Assembly (NCBI RefSeq): GCF_002775205.1
Contig: NC_036453.1
Coordinates: forward strand, 14,631,594 to 14,695,593
DNA: 64,000 nt
Direction of reading: 5' to 3'
DNA from: Xiphophorus maculatus
Lineage: Eukaryota; Chordata; Actinopteri; Cyprinodontiformes; Poeciliidae
Part shown: positions 24,125 to 33,163 of the stretch, piece after piece
Layout of the letters: each line of letters opens with the position of its first letter
Numbering within the stretch: the first letter of the stretch is position 1
The notes under the pieces: model-generated
What the model saw: only the letters and a program-made list of their open reading frames with translations
Databases searched by the model: none
Told to the model about the DNA's origin: nothing
Translations under genes and position numbers: made by a program

Positions 24125-26648
24125 TTTTACCAAATCAAACATTAATTTCAATTAGAACAAAAACATAAATAAAAATATTTGTTGTACACAAAAAAGCATT
24201 TCATAGTTATAGTCTAGATTGTAATGAAGTTCATGTCTTTAAAACAAACAGTAGACCTTCGCAAACTCTTACCCGTGAGAGTCTGACTAATTTGTCTTTC
24301 TGTAACATATATTTATCTGATCAGAGACAAATTATCTTAGACTGATGTGTGATATCTAATTGGCTGATGGAGTTGGAACACCTGCCCCTTTTGTCTTTAT
24401 GTCCTGCATACCAATTTGTAAACTATCGTGTTTTGTAATGGTCTTGGCCTGTTGTTAGATTAAATAATAAAAAAAAGTGATCAAGTTTATATAAATACTG
24501 TAAAACATACTGCTGTTAGATTAGCATGCTTTGTCCTGAGTTTTTAGAGGAACATATATTTAAGGCCAGACTTATTGAAGAGATTTAACCCTACCTGTGT
24601 TCTTTGTTCCTTGTCGTGTTTGTCTAGTCTGTGCGTGTCACCAGTTGTGAGCACTTGCCCTGCGCTCCTTTGTGCTGCCTGGTCTTTTGGACTTTGAATT
24701 TCATTAAACTACCTAATTCATCTCGACCTGGGTCTGCTGCCTCTGCCTCACCACCAAATCATGACGGTCAGACTCCTAAAGGGGCAAAGCATTTAACAGA
24801 AGAGTAAGTTCTTCCATTACAATAGGCGTCAGCAGCGCTTTTTCTACCTTTACGTAATTAAGGCAATTTTACACTAGACTGGATTTAACCTGTTCAATCC
24901 CAGTCCGCCACAGCCAGATTCATTTTCCATTAGCAGATCTCGTGTGGCTCTGTCTGGCTGATCTCAGATTCTTGTACTTCTGGGGTAGTACTAGCTGCAC
25001 CGAGCCAGTTACGACACCGAATAGATTTGATCGTCAGCTGACCACATTTGTTGACTGGATTGTGATCCCTGAGATGAAAACGCCAGACAACGTTATAGCT
25101 CATCTGTGGACCGCGGACATGCCATCTGCTGTCAGAGAACTGCTCAGTACGAGGGAGCAATTATGAGTTAATCAGGAGTAGCGCCAGGAACACATGCAGT
25201 AAGCGTTGCAGTGGAATGATCGAGATTTGACAGTACCGCTAGCAGCTCATCGCTTCATCTTCATCTCGCTGAAATTATGTGTCTGCAGTCAGCTTTCTGA
25301 CAGAGCTGCAGTTTTGCCCTGACAATGTGAAAGACCAGAACCACGTAATACTAGGTTTTAAGGTGAATTTTACTTTTCCTTTAGATTAAAAAAATAATAA
25401 AGTTTAGACTTGGCTATTGGTTTACTTTTTTTTTTTACCCCTCCAGGGGGTCTTTTGTGGGCTCTAGTGTCCCTTATATGATAGTGGGCTGACAGGAAAC
25501 GGGGAAGGAGAGGGGGGAAGACATGCGGCAAATGTCGTCGGGTCCGGGAGTCGAACCCGTGACGGCCGCGTCGAGGACTCAAGGCCTCCAAATACGGGTC
25601 GCGCTAACCGCTGCGCCACCACGGCACGCCCCTGGTTTACATTTTTTGACTTCATTATCTAAACCCAAAAGGTTGAACATTTAAAACAATAAAATGCCAG
25701 AATGTAATATTTTTATGTATAACAAAATAATCAGCTGGTCTGAGTCCTTATTATCTTTGAGTCAGCAATAAATTTAAAAGACAAAATTTAATATCTGTGT
25801 TTATTTGAGTCCATCGGAACCAGAACCTCGAAGTCCTTCGTTGCTGAGTGTTGCTGCATCACGCTCACATCTTGCCCACAATAGAAAGGAACAGAGCATA
25901 TAATGGAAAAGCTCACTACCTGAGGTAAAACCAAACCGCACATAAACCGATTAGTGCGCGACTTGCCAGTTGAAAAGGGCCTTTAGTGTATTTCAGGTAC
26001 AATATTGTGCGGTGCTACAGGAGACTAACACTGTGATAACTTACAAAATCAAACTGCTTACTTATAAATTTCTTCTCTAGTGTCCCTTAGTTTAGTCAAG
26101 TTCCCACTTCCACTAGAATCCTGGTAAATATAAAAATAAATAAAACAGTTATAAGGAGGTTTCTTGATATTTAAAGTCTTATAGTGTGGTACAATGAGTA
26201 TGCAATTTATGAAAGGTAAATCTAATGAATAAACTCACTTCTACAATTTTTTACAGTGTTTTTCTTTATTTCATTGTTTTCTGCTCAAACAGGTTTTTAC
26301 TTTCACCTCATATTAATGTTTTTAATACACTGCAGTTTTCCCTGACATTTCTTTCTAGAATTTTGACTTGGTTATTGTATACATTTATTTTACTCTCAGA
26401 TTGAGATGAATCAATCCGACAGTAGAATGACAACCTGATAGAAAATTATCCTTATGCCAGTTTTAGCTCTGTACAAAACACCATAATTCAAATTCCTGTC
26501 TGGACATAACAAATTGTATTTATTTTGTAGCCATTACATTGCAGTAGTAGTCATAAAATAAATAATTTAACCAGGGTTTTCTCTTTAAAATTGTGGTGAT
26601 TAAAATGTACAAGTAAAAAAATAAACCTTCAGAAGGAAATCGCATCCG
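24125..26648. other. Intergenic region between OR-2 and OR-3
   Basis: It contains the OR-2 upstream region (24152-24480) and a SINE (25426-25632). Around the SINE, about 24850-25995 may be an older non-autonomous DNA element interrupted by the SINE: ends near 24864 and 25975 share weak inverted similarity (ACACTA...). The reading frames at 24930-25166 on both strands match nothing I recognise. The rest is AT-rich. Confidence 0.4.
25418..25640 (-). mobile_element. tRNA-derived SINE, flanked by 8-bp target duplication
   Basis: The body is 25426-25632, with TGGTTTAC on both sides (25418-25425 and 25633-25640). On the - strand it begins GGGGCGTGCCGTGGTGG, has an A-box-like part (GCGCAGCGGTTAGCGC) and a B box (GGGTTCGACTCCC). 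It then has a tRNA-unrelated body with TTTCCTGTCAGCC and ends in a T/A-rich tail. The same family occurs at 52237-52438. It looks young, with a clean duplication. Confidence 0.92.
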
Positions 26649-27641
26649 TCAGTTTACATGTATTCTGATTTTATGTTTAGCTTGGACGTTGGAAATGAAA
26701 GCTGAGCCTCTCCACTGACAGGTGAGGTTCACCATAAGAACAGGTCTAATTGTCTGGTCTCTGAGGCCGTATATAAGGGAGCTCAGGCATTTAGGAAGGA
26801 CAATAGTACAAACATAAAGGACAGTCTGCATGTTCACAGATTGCACCCTGTCTAGATTATTTGAGATAACTATGAGCAATGAGTTGTGTATCGTGGAGGA
26901 CAGTGTGAGGCCCAGCTGCAGCAGATGCAGCAGCAGAGTCCTTCGCGCCTTGTTGGCTGAAGCTTTGTCTGTGGAGGCCGAGCGAGCTGCTACAATGATA
27001 CCAATATAGGAGAAAACAACAGCTACACCACCTAATACACACAGAAAATAGGTGAACGCTCTGTTAAAAATAAGAGAAGCTGGATCAACAAACACATTGT
27101 CTTTACCACAGAAATCTTGCATCTGGACTGGGCTTACATTGTGTAAAAACATTTTTAAAGCTAGAATCGACTGCATAATGTCTTTTAGTGAACTGAAACA
27201 CCAGATGATACAAATAACCACTCCTGTGTTTTTTGTGGTGATTAACACACTGTGTCTGAATGGAAAGCACACAGCTATGTATCTCTCTAGACACATAACC
27301 ACCAGTGTGATAACAGAAACGCTGAGTGTGAGGCTGTTAAATGAGACTAAAACCACACATACAGAATACAGCATCGTTACTCTAGAGGTAGACAGTAAAA
27401 GCATTGATTGACTATGTGCCAGGTTGATGGTGTCTGAAAACAGAAGGTTAAACAGTAGAATATAACGAGAGGTCTCTCGAAACACCTCTTTACTCCTCAA
27501 GGTATACAGCATTGTCACATTGATGAAAAGAAACACACAGCATGGCAAAGTCGTCACAGTGGAAAAAAACACCACTCCTAGGATTCCCTGACGCTGCAGA
27601 TTAAAAGTTGAGTTCAACTGAGTTTGATTAGTGGAGGACAT
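26649..27641 (-). CDS. Odorant receptor 131-2-like GPCR (OR-3)
   Basis: 330 residues beginning MSSTNQTQLN, with two N-glycosylation sites. Loop 1 is MLYTLRSKEVFRETSRY. TM3 begins at Cys95, ERY is 120-122, the second extracellular loop has Cys178 (DFCGK), and TM7 runs into LSSLIYGLRDQTIRP. Compared with OR-2, the extracellular half of TM3 is rewritten (residues 97, 99, 100, 101, 103 and 106). Single changes occur at 72-73 (TM2), 146 and 158 (TM4), 201 (TM5), and 269, 273 and 279 (end of TM6 to TM7). The intracellular loops and end of TM7 are unchanged. The frame is uninterrupted. Confidence 0.94.
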   Translation of the reverse strand: MSSTNQTQLNSTFNLQRQGILGVVFFSTVTTLPCCVFLFINVTMLYTLRSKEVFRETSRYILLFNLLFSDTINLAHSQSMLLLSTSRVTMLYSVCVVLVSFNSLTLSVSVITLVVMCLERYIAVCFPFRHSVLITTKNTGVVICIIWCFSSLKDIMQSILALKMFLHNVSPVQMQDFCGKDNVFVDPASLIFNRAFTYFLCVLGGVAVVFSYIGIIVAARSASTDKASANKARRTLLLHLLQLGLTLSSTIHNSLLIVISNNLDRVQSVNMQTVLYVCTIVLPKCLSSLIYGLRDQTIRPVLMVNLTCQWRGSAFISNVQAKHKIRIHVN

Positions 27642-27992
27642 TTCAAGCAGATTAAACCCACATAGATCTTAAACAGAAGAAAAACTTAGAGAAATTATTG
27701 TACCAAAATACGTATACCATGGTTATAATCTATATTGTTGTAGAGTTCACATATTTAAGCTAACTAATATACCTGCTATTCACACTCGTTGACCTTGAGA
27801 TGGTCTGCATGATGTCCCTGTTCTTCACTCAATATTTATCTGATTAGACTTGAAACACCTGAGACTGGTGTGTGAAATTTAATTGGTTAATGGTGTTAGA
27901 ACACCTGCCTCTTATGTCTTCATGTCCAGCATACTTATTTGTAAACTGTAGGGTTTTGTAAAGAGATATGCCTGTTGCAGTTAAATAAAAAT

Positions 27993-28300
27993 AATTTTGA
28001 CACTTCTCAGTAAGTTATTGGAAAAGCTGATTGGTCCTAGTCTTGTTTTTTATACTTTCATATCCAAAGTTCTACAGAAACTTCATTTTGCCAAGCAACA
28101 ACCATATTTAGAAAATAACTCTATCTTTGATAAATGTCAATGTGACTTTAGACAACAGCATAGCACTGTGTATGCCTTACTAAAAGTACTCAGTGACATT
28201 TCTGACAGTTGATGGGTCGGGCCCTGTAGTCTTGGTGTTGCTGGACCTCAGCTTTTGATACTGTTGATTACTCTGTCCTTCTGTCTTGCTTTACATGGCT
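27993..28300 (+). mobile_element. LINE reverse-transcriptase fragment (L2/CR1/Rex1-like)
   Basis: The open frame 27997-28212 reads LLSKLLEKLIGPSL and then QCDFRQQHSTVYALLKVLSD. This is the SKVLEKV...FQSGFRxxHSTETALLKV block of non-LTR reverse transcriptases. A shifted frame after it resembles LLDLSAAFDTVDH. Only this short part of the RT domain survives, with at least one frameshift and a stop. The clade is inferred from motif style only. Confidence 0.75.
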
Positions 28301-28388
28301 ACTACTTGAAGTTACTGTAGGTAACGTTTATGAAAATATTTTGTATATAGTTTTTAAAACTTTTCATTTTGCCTTGACAGTAGAAAAT

Positions 28389-28560
28389 GAGAGATAATCT
28401 CATATTCTACCCTGAGCTCCTCTGGCTCCTCCCGGTGGTCCAACTGCCATTTGCAGAAATGCACCACTCCCAGTAAGAAACAACCAATCACAGCCAGGAT
28501 GAATGTTTTACCAGTGTCAATCACGCTAATGTATGAGCTGCTCACAATATCCACCTATCT
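28389..28560. repeat. Dispersed repeat shared with 58900-59030
   Basis: GAGCTCCTCTGGCTCCTCCC near 28412 and CAACCAATCACAGCCAGGA near 28482 recur in the same order at about 58926 and 58995. They are probably ends of a non-autonomous DNA element; the boundaries were not determined. Confidence 0.5.
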
Positions 28561-29360
28561 AAGCAGGCGGTCAGCAGCATATGAGCACCTGAGGGGACTG
28601 TAACCTAACCTTTCATTGTCACTCTGAATTGATAATACATACGCTCACTCACTAATATACTAGATCATGTTGCCTGGATCCTGTTTTACTTATAAATGAA
28701 GAACACGTCGACAATCCTGAGTATTCTCCTCATGAGACGGTTACAAAACAGCATCTTCAGTCAGAGCTTCTTCATAACTGCTTTAATACAGACGTTCCTG
28801 TATTCCTGTGATCCTTCTTGCCCACAACAATGAGCATGTACAACTCCAGGAAACTTTGTTGATACAAGTTACAACATTTAACAACATTCCCAACATTGGA
28901 CCCGAAATATTATTAAAATGACTTGAAATCTTGCTTCCTTCAACAATCATATGACACACCTAATGTCAAAAAATGCTTTGTTTAAAAAGGTGTTTTCTAA
29001 ATTAAATCAAAAACATTTTTAAGACTATATGTAAGCTTTCAATGCAGTGATGAGTTAACTGAGCTTTAGATTTATAAATCTCACACCACAATGCATATTA
29101 TAAAATGATTTTATAAATTTGTTTTTAAGCCTTAAGCAGTCTGACAATGCCAAAAATGCATGTCTTAATGACAGCAAAATTTTACTCCTTCCAGTGTTAC
29201 ATACGGTATTACTACAGTACAAAATTACAGAGGAACACGTAAAGCAGTGCATCATACATTTGACTATTAGAATATACGTCAAATATTACAAAAACATGTT
29301 TGTCTAAATAATCTTTTTTTCTTTAAAAATTGATGTTGAACACACTAAATAACATTCACA

Positions 29361-30353
29361 TTAAGTAACTAGAACTTTGATTTTTTTCTCGGTTAGCACA
29401 GCAGGTTTTAAAGCCGAGCCTCTCCACTGGCAGCTAAGATTCAACATGAGGATGGGTCTGATAGTCTGGTCTCTGAGCCCATAGATGAGGGAACTCAGAC
29501 ATTTGGGAAGAACAATTATACAAATATAAAGAAAGACCTGGATACGCACAGCTTCAACTCTCCCTAGATTCTTTGAGATGGCTATAATCAATGAGTTGTA
29601 TATTGTTGAGGACATTGTCAGGCCCATTTGCAGCAGATGCAGCAGCAGGGTCCTTCGAGCCTTGCTGGCTGATGCTTTGTCAGTGGAGGCACTGTGAGCC
29701 GCTACAATGATGCCAGTGTAGGAGAAAGTGACAGTTACACCTCCGAGCACAAACAGAAAATAAGTGAAAGCTCTGTCATAGAGAGCAGACGCCGGATCGA
29801 GAAACACACTCTCTTTTCCACAAAAATCCATCATCTGTTCGTGCTGCAGGTCTTGGAACGAAAACTTTAACATTAAACTTAATTGTGCAATGACATGCAA
29901 TGAACTGAGGCACCAAATAACACAGATAACCACTCCTGTGCTTCTGATAGTGATGATGGCACTGTGTCTCAAAGGATAGCATACAGCTATGTACCTTTCT
30001 AAACACATAATCACCAGTGTAACAATAGAGGCAGAGAGCGTTAAGCTGCTGAATGCTGTTAGGGCAGCACAGACAGGATACAGCAATGTCAATCTAAAAG
30101 AAGACAGCAGAAACATTGACTGACTTTGTGCCAGCTGGACTGTGTCTGCAAAGAGAAGGTTAAACAGCAGAATATATCGAGACGTCTCCCGAAACACCTG
30201 TTTGCTTCTCAAAGTGTATAACATGGTTATGTTGATGAAGAGAAACACGGCGCACTGCAATGTTGTCATAATGGAAGCTGTCAGTATCCCCAGAAGTCCC
30301 TCACGCTGCAGACTTACAGTGGTATTTAACTGAGTTTGATTAGTAAAAAACAT
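29361..30353 (-). CDS. Odorant receptor 131-2-like GPCR (OR-4)
   Basis: 330 residues from the ATG at 30351-30353; the longer frame upstream starts only from TTG. The N-terminus MFFTNQTQLNTT has two glycosylation sites. Landmarks are MLYTLRSKQVFRETSRY, Cys95, ERY 120-122, Cys178 (DFCGK), LSSLIYGLRDQTIRP, and a tail with a basic end. Unlike OR-2 and OR-3 it has AHSAST rather than ARSAST after TM5, a change in the otherwise constant third intracellular loop (Arg to His). It is intermediate between OR-1 and OR-2/3 in sequence. It is the last gene of the - strand block; the next gene upstream lies 7.9 kb away on the other strand. Confidence 0.93.
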   Translation of the reverse strand: MFFTNQTQLNTTVSLQREGLLGILTASIMTTLQCAVFLFINITMLYTLRSKQVFRETSRYILLFNLLFADTVQLAQSQSMFLLSSFRLTLLYPVCAALTAFSSLTLSASIVTLVIMCLERYIAVCYPLRHSAIITIRSTGVVICVIWCLSSLHVIAQLSLMLKFSFQDLQHEQMMDFCGKESVFLDPASALYDRAFTYFLFVLGGVTVTFSYTGIIVAAHSASTDKASASKARRTLLLHLLQMGLTMSSTIYNSLIIAISKNLGRVEAVRIQVFLYICIIVLPKCLSSLIYGLRDQTIRPILMLNLSCQWRGSALKPAVLTEKKIKVLVT

Positions 30354-30870
30354 GGCAAGCAAACACTAAAAATATGGGACTGTCAAACACACAAATAACA
30401 CAGTGAGATACTCATAAACACACTTCATTATTAGAACAAAGATGGCTAAAAAGATGTCCTAAATTTATTTCCATCAATATGCCTCCTTTACATGCACATA
30501 GTACCAGATCTGATAGTTGAACCTTCCATCCTATACTATTTATCTGATGAGTGCAGACACACCCCTTGTGTCTCACTACTTTTACCTTCGTCATGTAGTA
30601 TGAAGTTGTGATGTAAATGTAATTGAAAATAGAAAACAATCATTCATCCATTGAAAACAAATAAACACGACTGTTAGATTTTTTTCTTCAAGCAAAATGA
30701 GTTTAAGTGTGGTTTAATTTCAGCTTTTAATCTTATACGTAAAGTTAAAGGTAAATCTTTATATAGTCTTTGCACTCTTTAGTTCTGCTTTTGCTTGTTT
30801 TGTCACTCCTAAATGATTCAGTCTTGAACAAAAATACAAAACAATTTTTTAACCAATGGTATTAATAAAG

Positions 30871-30871
<1 letters not shown>

Positions 30872-30969
<98 letters not shown>

Positions 30970-30970
30970 C
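30872..30970. repeat. (TA)n microsatellite
   Basis: About 100 bases of nearly pure TA dinucleotides, interrupted by one TACATA near the end and followed by a TACAGTATA. It immediately precedes a Tc1 fragment; Tc1 elements insert at TA. Confidence 0.97.
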
Positions 30971-30989
30971 AGTATATCTATAAGTGTAA

Positions 30990-31100
30990 AGGGCGGAGAG
31001 GAGGCCAACTTTCTGCAGAGTCAATCACTATAGACCTCCAAGCTTCATGTGGCCTTCAGATTAGCTCAAAAACTGTGTGCATAGAGCTTCATTGTCAAGG
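30990..31100 (+). mobile_element. Tc1-like transposon fragment
   Basis: Contains CCAACTTTCTGCAGAGTCAA, TAGACCTCCAAGCTTCATGT and CATAGAGCTTCATTG in order. These match the transposase region of fish Tc1 elements that encodes the DNA-binding part. It is truncated on both sides and abuts a LINE fragment near 31100. Confidence 0.75.
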
Positions 31101-31320
31101 CGGCTTATCGGAGCTGTGGCCGGAAGGTTGTCGGTGCCTGTCGCAGTGCCAACCCTCGGACCCGTTGGTGGACACCTTCGGTGAGGGATGCTGTCAGGCT
31201 GAGGAAGGAGTCCTATCAGGCCTTTGTGGCCTGTGGGACTCCGGAAGCAGCTGATGGGTACAGGCGGGCGAAACGGCATGAGGCTCAGGTGGTTACTGAG
31301 GCAAAAACTCGGGCATGAGA
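31100..31320 (+). mobile_element. LINE ORF2 fragment (between endonuclease and RT domains)
   Basis: Contains GGAAGGTTGTCGGTGCCTGT, AACCCTCGGACCCGTTGGTG, GAGGGATGCTGTCAGGCTGA and GGCAAAAACTCGGGCATGAG. This resembles the linker of a fish non-LTR retrotransposon ORF2 (RTRWWTPxVRDAV...EAKTRAWE). No long frame remains. The clade is not assigned. Confidence 0.65.
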
Positions 31321-31335
31321 GGACAATGTTTATTT

Positions 31336-31396
31336 ACACACACACACACACACCCACACACACACACACCCCACCCCCACACACACAGACACACAG
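31336..31396. repeat. (CA)n-rich simple repeat
   Basis: An interrupted CA tract with C-rich interruptions, directly after the LINE fragment. Confidence 0.95.
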
Positions 31397-31499
31397 GGCC
31401 TTTATCAGAAGCTCTGCCTCGGTTTCTAATTTAGCTTCGCTAGGAATGATCAATTAAATTTCGGACAAAAATGTAAGTAAATGGCTTGTGCAACACTTT

Positions 31500-31700
31500 T
31501 TTAACAGGTTCAGAGGGTCCCAAAGCACTTCACACTACATTTACCCATTCACACACTGATGGTGACAAGCTACTGGATAGTAGCCATAGCTGCCCTGGGT
31601 CACACTGGGCAAGACTGCCACTCACTGGCATCACAGGGCCTTCTGACCACAACCTGCAGGGAAGGATGGTAAAGTGTCTTTGCTCCCCTTAACATGTCAA
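31500..31700. repeat. Dispersed repeat shared with 41685-41870
   Basis: The block AAGCTACTGGATAGTAG followed by CTGCCCTGGG recurs at 41703-41735. The left part CCCAAAGCACTTCACACTAC is also typical of fish interspersed repeats. Class uncertain. Confidence 0.6.
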
Positions 31701-32454
31701 GGACACAAAGACGGAGGCAGACAGAGTGGTCAGTAACCCACTGAGGGATGAACTCCCACCACATCGCCACCATCATCCCTCTAAAAAGATTTTTTTAATG
31801 TACATTGACATAAGTTCACTCACTTTTTTTCACTTCGATCCTTTTGTGTTTCAGTGTGAAGTGTGTGACCATGCATTGCATTTACGTTTCAGTAAAATCA
31901 GTTGCCTGTTGTGCTTTAATTTATCCCTTTCTTTTTGATTTACTTTGTAGCAAAAGAAAGTCACAACCAAAAGTTGGATTTCTTTTAGACTTTATTTGTT
32001 AGAAGTGTGATTTGTGTTGATTTTGTCCTTGGTATGATGTAACTGTGACGTCTAATGAGCTCCATGCATTTAGCTCAATCCTCATGATGGCTTATTTAGG
32101 TACATTAAATATTCATACCTACTCATTTATTTTTTTCAGTATAGACCTGATTGCATCATAAAAATGTTTAACAGTCACTATGTGTCTGTGTACATAGTTT
32201 GAAAAGTTAAATGGTATTTTTAATGAACAATGAACTTGTTAGTTATATGTCTGTATGCTAACAGGTTTGCTTGAAAGTGTCTCAAGAAGGACATTTTTGA
32301 AACATGTAGGACAATGTACTAATGTGCTGCAGATTTGTATCTACTTAGTAGTGGTTGTTTTAGTGACATTTATTTCACACTACTTTAAACATCAAAGATA
32401 TGAATTTTGTACATACAACATATTACAGATTCTGCTGTTATGGTTATAGGTTCC

Positions 32455-32560
32455 GAATCAATCAATCAATCAATCAAATTTATTTGTATAGCACATTTCA
32501 GCAGCAAGGCATTTCAAAGTGCTTTACATCATATCAAACACAGAAACACAAAGTCATCAA
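32455..32560. repeat. LINE (L2/CR1-type) 3' tail-like repeat with (AATC)n
   Basis: (AATC)n is followed by AAATTTATTTGTATAGCACA and TTTCAAAGTGCTTTACAT. This is the complement of the tail pattern GTAAAGCACTTTGAAAT...ATAAATTTGATTGATT seen on the other strand at 57480 and 58140. It is probably the 3' end of an L2-type LINE or a SINE that uses that tail. Confidence 0.6.
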
Positions 32561-32949
32561 GTGGGGGGTTCTTGCTCTTGCATCCATAGACGGTTTACCG
32601 GTTCCACTCCTACTGTGTTATATGGAACGAAATACCTATTGGTATTTTTATTCCCACTCACAATCACACAGTTTAAAACGATGTAAACAGCCTTTCAACG
32701 GGCTTCCGGCACGAGGCCCCGTACACCTCTTTCATGGAATTTCGAGCAGGGACTCCGTCGTCCCTCACGGATTTTTGTGCAATTGCAACATAGACAGAAG
32801 ACAGTGATGTGCGTGACAGTACTTATTCTGATGATGATTGTGACAGCTTTAAATTTGCTATAGTTATAGACCGACTGTACCTCTGATTTCAGTTTTTGTT
32901 TCTGTAAAATTTTACAGTAACTTCATAGTTTGAATTAATATGTAAAAAT

Positions 32950-33163
32950 GTTACTTTTGGGGTGCTGCAGTGGCACAGGGCCAAAGCACAATCCATGTGC
33001 GGAGGGCCCATTGCTCAATGGCCATCACCAGTTTGAATCCTGGTCTGATTCTTGCCACCTGTCTCACCCCTCCCTCATAACCCATTTTCCTGTCTGACCA
33101 CTCTCAAATAAAGGCCACTAGAGCCAATACAACTTAAAAAATTTTTTTTTTTAAAAGTTACTT
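32950..33163 (+). mobile_element. Older tRNA-derived SINE
   Basis: The body is about 32959-33156, flanked by GTTACTT on both sides (32950-32956, 33157-33163). It starts GGGGTGCTGCAGTGGCACAG, has a decayed B box (AGTTTGAATCCTGG near 33032) and an end with CATTTTCCTGTCTGACC and ACTAGAGCC. This is the same plan as the SINEs at 25426 and 52237 but more diverged, so it is older or a related subfamily. Confidence 0.75.

Larger units (their letters stand above)
27642..29360. other. Intergenic region between OR-3 and OR-4
   Basis: 27642-27990 is the upstream region shared with OR-2. It is followed by a LINE reverse-transcriptase fragment (27993-28300) and a dispersed repeat (28389-28560). 28560-29360 is AT-rich with no gene seen. 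Confidence 0.5.

Noticed and set aside
24930-25166. Overlapping frames on both strands (74-76 residues) as a possible gene or transposase
   Set aside because: No recognised motif, no supporting splice sites, and they lie in a probable repeat.
25426-25632. tRNA genes, from the A and B box matches (also 52237-52438)
   Set aside because: The tRNA-like part continues into a tRNA-unrelated body and tail and is flanked by target duplications, so they are SINEs.
30856-31254. Open frame with a long Ile-Tyr repeat
   Set aside because: Translation of the (TA)n microsatellite running into transposon pieces.
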